Assembly (NCBI GenBank): GCA_019916065.1
Contig: CM034240.1
Span: 38,243,389-38,307,388 of the forward strand
Length of the DNA: 64,000 bases
Source of the DNA: Vitellaria paradoxa
Taxonomy: Eukaryota > Streptophyta > Magnoliopsida > Ericales > Sapotaceae
Direction of reading: 5' to 3'
Part shown: in pieces, positions 9,859-22,356 of the stretch
Layout: each line of letters opens with the position of its first letter
How positions within the stretch are numbered: position 1 is the stretch's first letter
The notes under the pieces: model-generated
Seen by the model: the letters and a program-made list of their open reading frames with translations, nothing else
Databases searched by the model: none
What the model was told of the DNA's origin: nothing
Translations under genes and position numbers: made by a program

Positions 9859-12600
9859 TGTAATACCCCGAATTTTCATGTTAATATAATTTGATGGTTT
9901 TAACATATTTTGGGCTATTAGTATGTTAATTAAGTAAGTTTAGTCATTAAAGATGACTTGGGCAAAATAGCTCAAAAGTCAACATTTTGACTCGGGGCAT
10001 GCAGAGGGCCGCCCAAGGTAGTGGAGGGGCGCCCATGGGTCTAGGACGGGTGCCCATGGTCCATGAGGGGCGCCCCACTTGTGCAGAAAATCAACAGTAA
10101 GTTGACCTCTGCATTTTTCCAACCGAGACTTAACCCTATTGACACCTATACTAGCTAGGGGTGAGGGGAGACCTGAAGATTACTATTTGGGGATTAAAAA
10201 TATTGTTATATAATATATATGATGGATTTGATGCAAGAGAGAGAGAGAGAAGTGGCTTGAAAGAGATAGAATCGGGTGAGAAGAACAAAGGAGAAGAAGA
10301 AGACCACCGGTTAGGTTTTCAAAGGTAGGTCTTCCAAACCTTCATGGAATTCAAATTCCTTTTACAAGATTGAAATTAGGACCTTAAGAAACCTTCCTAT
10401 GTTATTCATTTTTAGTTTTGATCAAGGAGGGAGAAGATTGGAGCCATCAAAGTTTGAGGGTTTGGAAGCTCAAGACACCTCCATTTTGATCTATCTTTTA
10501 CCACTCAAGGTAGGGATTTCTAGTCTCATTTTAGCATATATGGGATGTATTTGAGCTAGTAAACACTTCTGTGAAATTTATTTAAGATTTGGAAACCTTA
10601 GAAGTGGAGTTTGTGTGGATGAATGGTTGTGTGTATATATATGTATAGGTTGGAGCAAGATTTTTGTATGAAGAAATGAATGGATTAAAATTTGTTTTGA
10701 TGGACTTTTTGGAGTCTTCTAGGTCCTAGACAACTCAAGAAAATAAGGTATTAGGTTAGATATTGGATTGGGTAAAGTTTGGAACCTAAAAACATGGCTT
10801 AAAGCTTGAACTGGAGCAAAGTGACTTTCTGGACAACAGAGGGGCGCCCATGGGTTTTGGTGGGGTGCCCATGGCCCTTGAGGGGTGCCATGATCTTATG
10901 TGGGGCGCCCATGATCTTATGTAGGGTGCCCATGACCCCTTAGGGGCACCCATGAACTTTTGGAGGGGCGCCCACAGAGACCAAAACACCTTTCCTGATT
11001 TTTCTTAACTTGACTTCCTACCTTAGGATTATGAAGGGGTTAGGAATATGTTTGTATGTGAGACTTTATTTGATTAATTGTATGGATTTCAAAATGGTAA
11101 TGAGCTCTTAAAAGTGATTAAGGGTTGATTATCTTAAAGCCTATGGGATTAAGCTTGTAAGGGGAATGCTTGCTACCATGAATGAAATGATTGGAAGCCT
11201 ACTTTGAGATAAGGGTCTTAAACAAATAGAATTGTGAATATGCCTTAATGTAAACTAAATGTTAAAGCGTATGAACTTGTGATTGCTTTAATGAATTGTG
11301 ATTTGGCAAAAGGGAGCTCATGTTCATGACATTGAAAGAGGTCAAATGTTTAATGATGCTTAATAAATGTTGTTATGTAATGAATCCTAGAATGAACCGG
11401 AATGTGGATTTGTGTTGTGGAAAAGTATATGATGTTGAATGTGGACTTATGAATGATGAGATGTGATATGATGAATGATTGTTTGTGTGACGGGGGCCGT
11501 GGTGGGGTGTGGTAAACAGGAAGGGTTTGAGATTACCCTCGGGTTGAGAGTCCTGGAAGCCTGCGCAGGGTTTGGTGTCAATGCCAGTGGGTTAGTAGCC
11601 CACAACATTGTGAGTGTATGGGTTACCCGTGACCTTGGATTGTGATCCTAAATGATGGTGTTTGGTTTGCCAGTTTCCGTTGGGTCTGGACCCATAAAAG
11701 ACGGTTGTGTTGCGTATACACCCAACCCCCGATGAATTGTGTGACTATGGTTGTGTGATGGATTGTTGGAATGTGATAATATGGATGTGAATACATGATT
11801 AAATGTTGAATTTGTGATATGTGGTTGGGAATGTGACTAGATGTAATGTTAGGAAATTCAATAATGAAAATTGTTTGGAATTGGATGCCACATTGTGATG
11901 TCATTGAGTGTCAATAGGTATTGTAAATATGTGTGTGTGGTCAACTTTGATTAAAACATTAAAAAGAGGATTGAAACTGTGGATTGAAACTTAAGAATGA
12001 GAATCTAAAGATTAAGTATTGGTTGGAATTGAATTGCATTTTTTACAATATTGTTGTGTATAAAGGTGCATAGTCTAAATTGGTGATGTCACATGAATGA
12101 TTTTGATTTTAGAGTATAGGTGGTAACTAGATACATCATAAAATGCTTGACATGTGTGAATACATATCATATATATTTGTTTGAGACTTGTGGGTACAAG
12201 TGGACCCGTGCTCACATCCCTACAAACTTTGATGCAAGTACAAGCAATACAATCAAGTGGGTTGATGTGTTGGGACTAGGAGGTTTATGCATGAGCCTTA
12301 CCAAGCTTATCAAAGCTCTTGGTCATCTAGTTTAAATTTCTTTGGGAATTGTAATGTTGTACATTTATGAACTCTTTCAATTTGGTTGTAATGGCCATAA
12401 GGCCTAAGTTATGTAATTTGGGAATGGTGTATGTAGTTGGTGACATAGCAATAGTCAAGGTTAAACTTATGTTATTCTATCTTATGTCTTGGGCTCACTA
12501 GCTTATGTTGCGTTGCTCTGATTACGGGATTGGTTATATTAGTGCATGTTATGTGTGTTTTATCACTCATCCCCTCGGTCATGAGATTCAGGGCGTGACA
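9859..12600 (+). mobile_element. solo LTR, Ty3/gypsy (Tekay/Del-like), 2742 bp
   Basis: It starts TGTAATACCCCGAATTTTC and ends GGGCGTGACA, the usual terminal sequences of long Tekay/Del-type gypsy LTRs. A perfect 5-bp duplication CAGGC flanks it on both sides and no internal retrotransposon sequence is present. It is therefore a solo LTR left by recombination between two LTRs. Inside are an (AG)n run near 10238 and two clusters of the palindromic word GGGCGCCCATGG (10004-10078 and 10840-10974). A segment near 11500-11700 carries GGGTTGAGAGTC and CCTGCGCAGGG. Open frames inside (for example 11623-11904 minus) show no recognisable protein. Confidence 0.92.
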
Positions 12601-12605
12601 CAGGC
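12601..12605. repeat. target-site duplication CAGGC, right copy
   Basis: Matches 9854-9858 exactly. Confidence 0.9.
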
Positions 12606-13313
12606 AGCGTAATGCAGGTGTGGCATTGGTGAGACACATTTTTATCTCTCCTACCACATGTCTGCTAAATACAAGTTAGAAAAGTTCAAAAACATTCGGA
12701 TTGATCCTGTCCGTTTATTGAATTTAATCACGGCCGTTGAAAGTGAAGCGGGATTTTATATTTTATTCTCTAATCTTAACCTTTTAGCTCCACTGTTGTT
12801 ACAGCTATATCTTCAGCTTCACATTTTTTGTTTTCTCACCATCCATCCTCTTTTCTCTTAAGCAATTCTTTTGGTTGCTTTGGTAAGTTTGGTCTAGCCT
12901 CCGAATTTTCCTCCATCACTCTTTCCTTTGTATGCACTGAGTTGCCCATTGTGGCATTTAGTTCTATCATAGACTCCGTTGAATCCCTTATTTTAGAGGA
13001 TTCATAGGAAAACCCTAGGTTCTTAGAGTAATTTTGAGATTTTACTTTCGATTCTTAAACCACCACATTGAGAGAGGTAATAGCTAATTTGGAAGACACC
13101 ACTGCTGGCGATCTAGTTAGGGTTAGGCAAACTGTGTACTGCATCTTACTCGCCTGCTGCAGTCGAAGGTCCCAAGGTGAGAATCTTGAGCCCAATAGTG
13201 GATCCTTCAGTTCCTGAGGTCACTTGATTCTAGGTCATTATTTAGGGAACCGTTTTGTGCCAAAGATAGACATCCTCTATGGATGCGGCGAAGATTCAGC
13301 ATCTTTGTTCTGT
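12606..13313 (-). other. Tat internal region, non-coding or antisense-gene 5' part
   Basis: This is Tat interior by position, between the solo LTR and the next LTR-like block. I see no protein motif on either strand. A plus-strand promoter or first exon of the antisense ORF could lie here, but nothing in the sequence proves it. Confidence 0.4.
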
Positions 13314-14745
13314 GATTGGACATCAATTGTTACATATATATATTCAAATTACACTTGCACACATCATAAAAAGATATAAAATCTATGTTTTGTGCAGATT
13401 TCATCCCCATATCTCCAAAGTGGAATATGTGTTGATTTCCATCACAAAAACAAGAAATTGAGCTACATTGAGGGTGTTGAGAAGAAAGCATGCTGCACAA
13501 CACATCAAAGGATTGAAGCTATTTCAGAATAAGAAAAATTCAGTTGAAATCAGTGCAAAGAGATCAGAATCACTGTTCTGGAAATTTCTGCAGCAGGGGA
13601 TCATATTCGAATATGGTTTTACTGTATTCGAATATAAGCTTCTTCACAGCAACGAATTTCATGTGACCCCAACTTCCCCATGTGATGTAACCTGCAATCC
13701 AGGGAGGGCAAATCAGGAAAAAAAGATATAGGAGAGAGAAGAAGCCATCATGAGGAGAACATTCGGTTAGAGGAGAGAGAAAAAAGGAGGAGAGAGAAGG
13801 AAGAAATAAGGGGAGTGAGACCCACGCGGAAAAACAGAGAACATTTGGCTGGGAAGAAATTCAGATTTCGTAGGGAGTTTTTTGGAGAGTTTTTCATTGA
13901 GAGTTCATAGTTTTACATTGGAATTTCAATTCAGCATTGGAGTTTTTGAGATTTACACTTTGAATTCATTCCAATTTCTGTAATCAGATTTTCAAGTCTA
14001 AATCCATTAAACTTTCAATTTCAGATTGTAATGTCTTTGAATCAGATTTGCACTTCTGTTTTTCTTCTTTTTAACATGCTCGGCTAAGATTTCTTGAGCC
14101 AAGGCAAGGGTAATGCCCTTCCAATGAATCTCAAGTGGCCGAACTTCATGAATTTACCTTGAGTTTTTATGGTTATTAAGTCAATTTGCAGCTGGGTGTC
14201 TTAGAACTCATTGATTCAAGACCCGATTAATCCAACTTTGTATATCCTATTGATGAGTTCATAGGTGTTGCTTAACTTAGAACTCTCATGACATTGTTGT
14301 ATGTGGGTTGCTAGAATTAGAACTCCTATTGTCCTTAAAATAGGTTATGCACATTGAGTGTTTAATCCATGGTTTGTTTCAATTGAAATTAATTTTCTCA
14401 AAAATCAATACAAATTGATTTGGTAATTTATAAACTCTTGGCACTTGAAATTCATTCGAATTGGTATTAAACTTGCCTTGCTCAACCTTTTCATCACTTA
14501 ATCTTTTAGTTTAAATTCACTTTGCTTTTGGAAAGTTAGTTCAAAATCATCAACCAACCAAATCAGATTTTAATTTTCCATTTTGCATTTTTCTGTGAGT
14601 TGTGTTTTGCCAAATTAATCTCCATTAGAGTCATTCACTTCATTACTCCCTAGATCCCTGTGGAAATGACCTGGGACTTACCAGTTATTTTGTGCTTCAA
14701 CCACACCTTGCACTTGGGGGAAAACTTGTCTTGATTTACCTCACT
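13314..14745 (+). repeat. probable solo LTR related to Athila LTRs
   Basis: The tail (about 14645-14735: CCCTGTGGAAATGACCTGGG, then CACCTTGCACTTGGGGG) parallels the tail of the Athila LTR in this window (CCCTATGAATTTGACCTCGG, then CACCCTTGCACTTGGGG). The body carries leader-like sequence but no gag or pol. Both boundaries are approximate and I could not find a target-site duplication. The 87-residue open frame at 13468-13731 has no known motif. Confidence 0.5.
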
Positions 14746-14837
14746 GAACATTCTCTTTAAATTTGAATTTATAATCTGAATTTTCATTTGAGCTTTTATC
14801 TTGGAGTGAGGTAATTAAACAAGAACAAGCATTCTAC

Positions 14838-15059
14838 TTTCCAATTTCCTCAAACCCTGTCCTTTCGGGCCCTTGAGGAAGGTGATAGGGCTTTCAGCCT
14901 TTCAGCTGTCCAAGTCCTGAGGCAATGGGGTTGCCCGCTCGATGGAGAGAGGTATACCATATTCTGCTTTCATTTCTATGGATTTCCCTTAATTCACTAC
15001 TTTAGTTATTATACCTATTGTTGATTTTTCCTTTCCTTTACGTATAGCTCGAACCCAAC
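14838..15059 (+). pseudogene. antisense ORF of the Tat element, exon upstream of the Athila insertion
   Basis: Read on the plus strand (antisense to Tat gag-pol), there is a possible exon ending in a GT donor at GAGAGAG|GTATACC (near 14951). After a pyrimidine-rich stretch comes an acceptor TTACGTATAG (about 15048). The short following exon begins CTCGAACCCAAC and is interrupted at 15060 by the Athila element. Across the insertion the frame continues into 28541 onward. Splicing is inferred only from the consensus sites. Confidence 0.4.
15055..15059. repeat. target-site duplication CCAAC, left copy (Athila)
   Basis: Matches CCAGC at 28541-28545 in four of five bases. Confidence 0.7.
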
Positions 15060-16566
15060 TGATTACACTTGAAAAGTGTAATTACAAACTCTATATTTGA
15101 TACTCATTGATGCATTTAAGTAATTAATTTTGAAGTTTTATCATTATTTCATTATTTAAAGTGTTTATTTTCTTAATTACAGGCAAAAGGGCGAGATAAT
15201 TGAGATTTAAAATGAGAAAAGTGGCCTGAAGGATGAAGGAAAAGCTGTGGTTCAGACCCCACCTAGGATAGTCCGGACCAGCCCAAAGATCCAGCATGGA
15301 GGAGGAAGCAAAATCTGAAGAACCATGATTCTATGGTTTGGACCCCCACCCAAATTGTCCGGACCACCCAAATGGTCCAGACCACAGTGTTAGGTGCACA
15401 TCTTTAATTTATCTTTTCTAAGGTTTCCTTATTACCCCTTTAAAAACCCTGATGTATGGCCGAACCAGAGAGAGCCTACTTTACTTTCTGCATATTTTGA
15501 GAGTTTTTGATTGTTCATAGGATGTTTTTCTGGATTTTCGAAGCGTGTGTAGTCTTTGTTGCAACAGTAATAGTTCATTATTCAGTTTCAATGTTGATTT
15601 CAGAGTACGTTTGCTTTCACTTTTCATTTTAATAATATTGTCTCTTGTCTTATTCTTTAGAATCATTAGTTATGTTTGTTGATTTTTTATTTCGTTTAAA
15701 AGCATGTTAACGTAAAACCCTTGTTCTTGATTCAACGAATCAAGGAAGGGTAGGTTACTACGATCTATAGGATGTGCGTAGACCCTTCACATGGTTTACG
15801 AGAACCCATGCGTAAGGATCTACGATTTTCAAATCTATTTTAGTTTGTTTCAAAAGCTTTCGAAAACGAAAACCTTTGATTATATTTTTTGTAATCACTG
15901 GTAAAGGTTTTTTATTATAACTTTCTTAATATTTTTGAACAAACCCTAAATCAGATTTGAACCCAAGTGTTTTCATTGAAGATCTTTCTGGTTTTATAAT
16001 CCTAAATGAGATTTTAAAACTGAGTATTGGGAGATTTGTAAACACTAACGAAGACATCCTTCCAATCTATTGTTCCTTTCACGTGAACTTTAGATTGTAG
16101 TTTAAACACATCCCACAGTGAAGTAGTAAACTACCCAGAATTGAAAGTTGGATCAAGAATCATTTTAATATTGTGATTGTCATTTAATTTAATTCGTGAA
16201 GTTGATTAAATTTTTGATTTGAAATTTTAGAGTAGATTGTTTGCTTGCAATTTAAGATTAAAATTGAATTTATTTAGTTACTGCTTTAATTTCATTAAAA
16301 CCCAAAAATGAAATTTTATTTGCTGAAATTCTTTAAGGAGTTGTTAATTTATTCTTTAATTTTAATTTTAAACTTGCAAAAACCCTAGAGTTTAGCTCTG
16401 AGTAAACATTAAACTTTGTTTATGTTTAAATTTAGAATTCCCATTATAACCTAGAAACTAAAAAACATAGGCTCCCTATGAATTTGACCTCGGACTCACC
16501 AAGTTAAAACTACACCATACACCCTTGCACTTGGGGTTAATTAGACGCACTTTCTAGAAGCGGTCA
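15060..16566 (+). repeat. 5' LTR of the Athila element
   Basis: Runs from TGATTACACTTG to GCGGTCA and aligns end to end with 27030-28540. It contains three TGGTCCGGACCA-type words (15255-15385). Compared with the 3' LTR it lacks about 30 bp after AGAGAGCCTACTTTACTTTC. TSD and primer binding site agree with these limits. Confidence 0.92.
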
Positions 16567-16570
16567 AGTT

Positions 16571-16590
16571 TTTGGCACTGTTGCCAGGGA
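16571..16590 (+). other. primer binding site of the Athila element
   Basis: TTTGGCACTGTTGCCAGGGA, a slightly decayed form of the TGGCGCCGTTGCCGGGGA site typical of Athila-type elements, four bases after the 5' LTR end. Confidence 0.8.
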
Positions 16591-16783
16591 GCCAAATTTT
16601 AGTTTTTAAGTTATTTTATTTTTTTAAGTTAGTTTGTTATTCCATAAAAAATCCCAAAATTAGAAAATTCTAAATCCTTTTCATTTAAACCTTTCATTAA
16701 GTCCCAGAGTAGTACTCTGTGGTCCGGACCCCTAGACCTCTGGTCTGGACTACAGTATCCTTTCCAGGATAGTTTCTTAGCTT

Positions 16784-18580
16784 ATGAGTAGTTGGATTCG
16801 AGGGGAAGACGGTAGATTAAGGCGTCCTGAACCCTTAGCTTTTCCTTTAGAATTTGAAAATCCTTTAGAAGAAATTCAAAACCCTAGACTTCTTATTCCA
16901 CATTTAGAAATGGCTGAAGAATGAGCTGTTGTTGCTAGACATTCCATGAGGGATATCTTGTAGCAAGATAGGCATACTCCTGAGTCTTGCATAGTTTGGC
17001 CAAAAAACCAAAGAACTTTCAATTTCAAACCTGGCATGATACAATTGTTGCCTACCTTCCATGGTATGGATTTTGAAAATCCATCGATAACTTAACTCGG
17101 TTTGGGAATATCTGCGTCACTATTAAAGATCAGGGATGCCCTATAAAGTTAGTATTTCTTAAGCTTTTTCCATTTTCCCTAAAAGATAAGGCTGTAAGAT
17201 AGTTTGAATTTCTACCATCTAATTCCACTCGCACATGGGATGAAATACAAGCCAAATTTCTTAAGAAATTCTTTCCTCACAATAGAACTGATGCTATACA
17301 GCATCAAATCCTAAATTTTGCTCCACAACATAGTGAAACATTTTATCAAAGTTAGGAGAGGTTTAAAACTCTCTTGCATTTTGTCCACACCATGGATTTG
17401 AAGTTTGGCGTCTTGCTAGTATCTTCTATGGTTCACTGATGCCACAACTAAAACAATTTGTGATAAAACGCCTGTAGAAGCTTTTGAATATTTTGAATTC
17501 TTAGCTGAAAATGTACAAACCTGGGATATCACAAGATCTCAAAGCCAAAATGCTAGTGTTGCCCCAGCTAGACGTATGTACCATTTAAGTGAAACTGATG
17601 ACCTCAAAGCAAAATTAGCAACACTTACTAGGGAAATTGAGATCCTGAAAATCAAAAAGGACACAACCTATCAAAAAACCAGTGACAAATGTCTATTGTC
17701 TAGTGTGTGATAGCCAAACCCATAGGACAGACGATTGCCCTAGTATCCCTATTTGTAGAGAAGTTGTGCAAGGCCAACCATCTAGTGAACTCCCAATCCA
17801 TGCCATAAATCAATACCACCTATCATATAGAGGACAAGCTTTAGGACGAAATCCTTATTCTGAGACGTATAATCCAGCAGTAAGGAACCACCCTAATTTT
17901 AGTTGGAGAAATAAGGGAACTCAAATTCAACAACCTTATCATGCCCCTCATCCTCTAGTTCCTCAAGTCCCAATGCTAATCCAGGATTGTAAGAATCTAG
18001 GACCTTCACATGCCCCATACATTCCCCCAAATAAAAGATCCACAGAAGAAACACTTCAACAATCCATGAATACTTAATCTTCGCTTTAGGCACAAAATAA
18101 TAGAAATTTGGATGATATCAAGAGTCAGTTGACCTTTTTAACTCAAACCTTAACCACACAACCAAAGGGTCAATTTCCTACTCAACCTCATCCAAACCCA
18201 GTAGCCCAAGCTAAGCAATTGAAGGATCTTCTAATATGCCTGGGAATATGGAACAAGTCCAGAACATCACAACACTTAGGAGTGAAAATTGTAGATAAAA
18301 CCATCTCCTAGGAAGAATGAAACTAGAGAAGAATTGAAACCTAAGTGTATGGTGGATGATAGCAAAAGGCGGGGAAACAACCAATCATAGTTGAAGAGTC
18401 CACTAAAGAAGATAGAAAGCAAAAGGAAGAAAGAAAGGAGGAAGAAAATGAGGAGGAGCCAATGATAGTGCCTAGGGAATATGTTCCTAAAGCACCCTTT
18501 CCCCAAAGATTCTTGAAAGCTAGGAAAGAAGCCCAAGTAGTTGAGTTGCTAGACGTATTCAAACAAGTGAAAATTAACAT
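16784..18580 (+). pseudogene. Athila gag (capsid and zinc knuckle), degenerate
   Basis: The start ATG at 16784 opens a frame SSWIRGEDGRLRRPEPLAF, stopped near 16921 and again later. The retrotransposon gag core follows at about 17150-17420 (FLPSNSTRTWDEIQAKFLKK and ERFKTLLHFV segments). A CCHC zinc knuckle lies at about 17697-17740 (CLVCDSQTHRTDDC: C-X2-C-X4-H-X4-C intact). A proline/glutamine-rich tail and a lysine/glutamate-rich stretch (18340-18540) complete it. Several frames must be combined, so frameshifts are present. The protein would package element RNA. Dead copy. Confidence 0.85.
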
Positions 18581-18779
18581 ACCTCTTCTTGATGTAATTA
18601 AGCAAATCCCTTCTTATGCTAAATTCCTTAAGTAACTATGCATTGTGAAAAGGGATTGAATGTGAAGGAGAAGGCATTTCTCATTGAGCAGGCAAGTATT
18701 ATAGTACAATGTCATACTCTCCCTAGATATAAGGACCTTGGATGTCCTATATCTTACTATATAGAGAAGTACTATATTA

Positions 18780-19300
18780 GTAAACACTGCTTGACTTAGG
18801 AGCACGTGTGAATTTGCTTCCTTACTTAGTGAATGAGCAACTGGGCTTAGGTGAAATAAAACCTACTCGTGTGACTTTGCAACTTGCAGATAGATCAATT
18901 AAAGTCTTACAAGGTATAGTTGAAGATGTACTGGTGCAAATGAAAATTTCTATTTCCCAGTGGATTTCATAATCCTATATACTCAACCACTTACTAGTAT
19001 ATCTGCACCTAACAAACACTAGTGATTCTAGGACGACCATATCTTAACAACCTCAATGCTTTAATCAACTGTAGGAATGGCTCATGAAACATGTCTTTTG
19101 GTAATATTGAGTTTGGAAACGAATATATTTCATGCTGCCAAATAACCAAAAGAGGTGGCCTGATATACAAAAATGGACTTAGTGGAAGCTATGTCCAAGA
19201 TTACGTGGATCGTGACTTTGTTGAGGATCCTCTAGAGAAAGCCATTTACTTTAGTGAAGAGAAATTGAATTCCATGACGTCAAACCAGGATTAGGCGCAG
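18780..19300 (+). pseudogene. Athila aspartic protease and linker
   Basis: The motif LDLGARVNLLPY (about 18790-18825) is the D-L-G-A active site of an Athila-type retropepsin. It is followed by LGLGEIKPTRVTLQLADRS. Near 19025-19130 the GRPYLNNLNALINCRNG segment and a SFGNIEFGNEY-like stretch match the linker between protease and RT in this lineage. There is a frameshift between the two parts. Confidence 0.85.
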
Positions 19301-19479
19301 TGATTGATTGGTTGGAAATATGCCCAATCATGTCAGTAGGGAATTAGATACCAGCTTTTGAAAGTCTAGGACTACTTTAAATAAAATAGATTCATCAGGA
19401 GGTAAAAGCTCCTAATCCTGATAGAAAACCTTTACCCCATATCTAAAATATACTTTTCTAGGTGAGGAAGAGACCTACC

Positions 19480-20960
19480 CCTGTAGTTATTTATTCAGAA
19501 CTTGACTATCCATCAAGAGCATATGTTAATTAAACTTTTGAAAAGTCATAAGAAAGCTCTGGGATGGTCAGTAGCCTGACCTAAACGGTATAAGTCACTC
19601 TCCCTTTGTACACATCATATATATTTATAAGAGGATTCCAAACCGGCTCGTCAATGCAAAACGACTCAATCTAAACATGAAGGAATACTTAAAGCTAAAG
19701 TTTTGAAACTACTAGTGTAGGAATAATATTATCCCATCTCTGATCTAAGTAGGTAAGTCCTACACAGGAGTTTCCTAAGAAATCAGGATTACAGTAGTTC
19801 AGAATGAGAATAATGAGTTGGTTCCAACTAGAATACAAATGTTGGCAAGTATGCATTGACTACAGAAAGCTTAATGCAGTTTACACGGAAAGATCATTTT
19901 CTCCTTCCTTCTTAGATCAAGATCTAGAAAGAGTAGCCGGACATGCTTACTATTGCTTTTTAGATGGTTATTCAGGGTGATAATCAAATAGAGGTAGCCT
20001 TAGCGGATCAAGCTAAAAAGCCATTTTACTTGTCCTTTTGGTACCTTTGCATACAAGAAATTCCTTTGCCTTTGTAATGCTTCTGCTAACCTTTTAACAC
20101 TGTATGATAAGTATCTTAGTTAAGATGGTAGAAGAAATCGTTGAGTATTCAGGGGACCCAATTTCTCTGTTTATGGAGATTCATTTTGAGCAGTGCCTAA
20201 AGAACCTTCGATCGAGTTTTGACATGATGTGAGGAAGAGAACCTAGGAGCTAAATTGGGAAAAGTGCCATTTATGGGTCACCCAAGGAATTGGTACTAGG
20301 GCACATATATCATAAAAGAATGCATCCAAGTAGATCAAGCTAAGGTAGAACTAATTCAAAAGCTTTTCAAATCCTCAATCTGTGAGGGACTCTTAGATCA
20401 TTTTTAGGGTACGCTTGGTTTTATCAGAAGGTATCTTCATCTTTTTAGTGAAATTTCAAAGCACTTAGGTGTCATTATTGATGCAAGCAATACCCAATTC
20501 GAATGGACTCCCCAGTGTCCAAAACACTTTTGATAAGCTTAAGGGTTGTCTAACCTCAGCTCCTATTTTTCAACCTCCAGATTAGTTCACTTCCCTTTGA
20601 CTTATGTATGACGCAAGTGACCATGCTATTGGAGCTATGTTAGGACAAAGGAGAGATAAAAAGGTGCATGTTATATCATATGCAAGTAAAACCTTAATGA
20701 TACGCAGAAAAAATTACACGACAACTGAAAAGAGTTGCTAGCAGTTATCTTTGCCTTGCGCATTTCGTTCTTATCTCATTGGTTCAATAGTTATAGTATT
20801 CACTGATCATTTCAGCTCTTAAATACTCGTTGACCAAGTAAGGAGCCAACCAGGTTAAATTCATTGGATTTGCTTTTGCACGAGTTTTGACCCTTGAAAT
20901 AAGAGATAAAAAAAGGCACTAGAGAATGTAGTAGTAGACCATTTGTCACATTTACGGTAG
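19480..20960 (+). pseudogene. Athila reverse transcriptase and RNase H, degenerate
   Basis: RT begins after a GWSVA-like entry and shows SLCTHHIYL-EDSKPARQ (about 19600-19650), CIDYRKLNA (19855-19880) and FLDGYSG (about 19955-19978). The expected catalytic FMDD box falls near 20170, where the sequence reads FMEIHFEQCLKNL after a deletion, so the two aspartates are gone. RNase H follows with MYDASDHAIGAMLGQRRDKK and HVISYASKTL (20600-20700). Multiple frameshifts and stops. Confidence 0.85.
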
Positions 20961-21079
20961 AAGAGTTACCCCCATGATGAAACTCACATAAATGATAGCT
21001 TTCCCCTCCCGGATGAAACAACTATTTAACATGAAGCAATAATAGCCTTTAAACCTCCTTGGTATGTGATATTGCTAAC

Positions 21080-22356
21080 TATTTAGTACAGGACAAATCT
21101 CAAAAGAATGGAGCTATAAGGATGGAAAGAAATTCTTACGGACTGTTAGAGTTTTCTTTTGGGATGATCTCTACTTATTCAAGTATTGCACTGACCAAGT
21201 AATTAGGCGTTGTATCCCTGAGTGGGAAGTTCCCAGTATACTTGAGTTTCACCACACCAAGCTTGTGGAGGTCATTTTTCCAGAAACAAAACAGTTGCAA
21301 AAATCTTTCAATGCAGATTTTATTGGCCTTCTTTGTTTAAAGATGTGCATCATTTTTGCACCACATGTGATAGATGCCAACGTTTAGGGAGTTTAACATG
21401 TAGAAACATGATGCCCCTATCCTCTGTTCTTGTTTTAGAGGTCTTTGATTGTTGGGAAATAGATTTCATGGTCCCTTCCTAATTTCGTAAGGGTATGAAT
21501 ATATCTTAGTCGGGGTTGATTATGTTTCTAAATGGGTTGAAGCAATTGCCGCTAGAAATAATGATTATAAATTCATGCTTAAATTCCTCCACGAGAACAT
21601 ATTCTCATGTTTTGGAGTGCCTAGAGTAATTATTAGCGATGGAGGAAAACATTTCTACAATCGTCCTGTGGGAACATTAATACTTAAATATGGCATAGTT
21701 CATAAAGTTGGTAACTCTTACCACCCACAGACGAGTGGCCAAGTCGAACTTGCTAATGGGGAGATAAAACAAATCCTCGAGAAAATAGTTAACCCTAATC
21801 GCAAGGATTGGGCACTATGATTGGTTGACTCTCTATGGGCATATCGAATAGTTTATAAAATAACCCTAGGGATGTCACTATATAGATTGGTTTATAGGAA
21901 GCCATGCCACTTACTTGTTGAGTTAGAATATAAGGCATATTGGGCCATTAAACAATTCAATGCTACTATTGATGAGGCCGGGCTCCGCCATAAACTTCAG
22001 ATTGTAGAAATGAGGAATTAAGAAATGATGCGTATGAGAATGCTCGAATTTACAAGGAAAAGATGAAGAAAGTACATGCCCAACATATTTCGAGATGTTC
22101 TTTTCATAAGGGTCAAAAAGTACTTCTTTATCGATCATGACTTCATCTATTTCCTGGCAAATTGCAATCTAAGTGGTCTGGCCTATTTATTATGAAACAT
22201 GTTTCTGAACATGGAGCAGTTGAAATAGAAAATCCGAAAAATAGGAATAGGTTTAAAGTTTATGGGCATAGACTTAAACCTTATTTAGACAATTTCGTTG
22301 GTTTAATTGAATTGTGGGATATTCTAGATCCTCACCTTACGAGTAATCTGGATTAG
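21080..22356 (+). pseudogene. Athila integrase, degenerate
   Basis: The zinc-binding N-terminus is at about 21250-21390 (HHTK..., then HHFCTTCDRCQ in another frame). The catalytic core has WEIDFM (near 21460), GVDYVSKWVEAIA (21515-21550), ISDGGKHF (21635-21660) and a glutamate in the ANGEIKQILEK segment (21755-21790), so D, D, E can be placed. The C-terminal part includes [20 protein letters not shown] (22165-22230) and ends at 22356. Stops and frameshifts interrupt it. Integrase would insert element cDNA into the genome; this copy cannot. Confidence 0.88.

Noticed and set aside
13468..13731. 87-residue open frame between Tat pieces
   Set aside because: Lies inside an LTR-like block with no motif; a chance frame.
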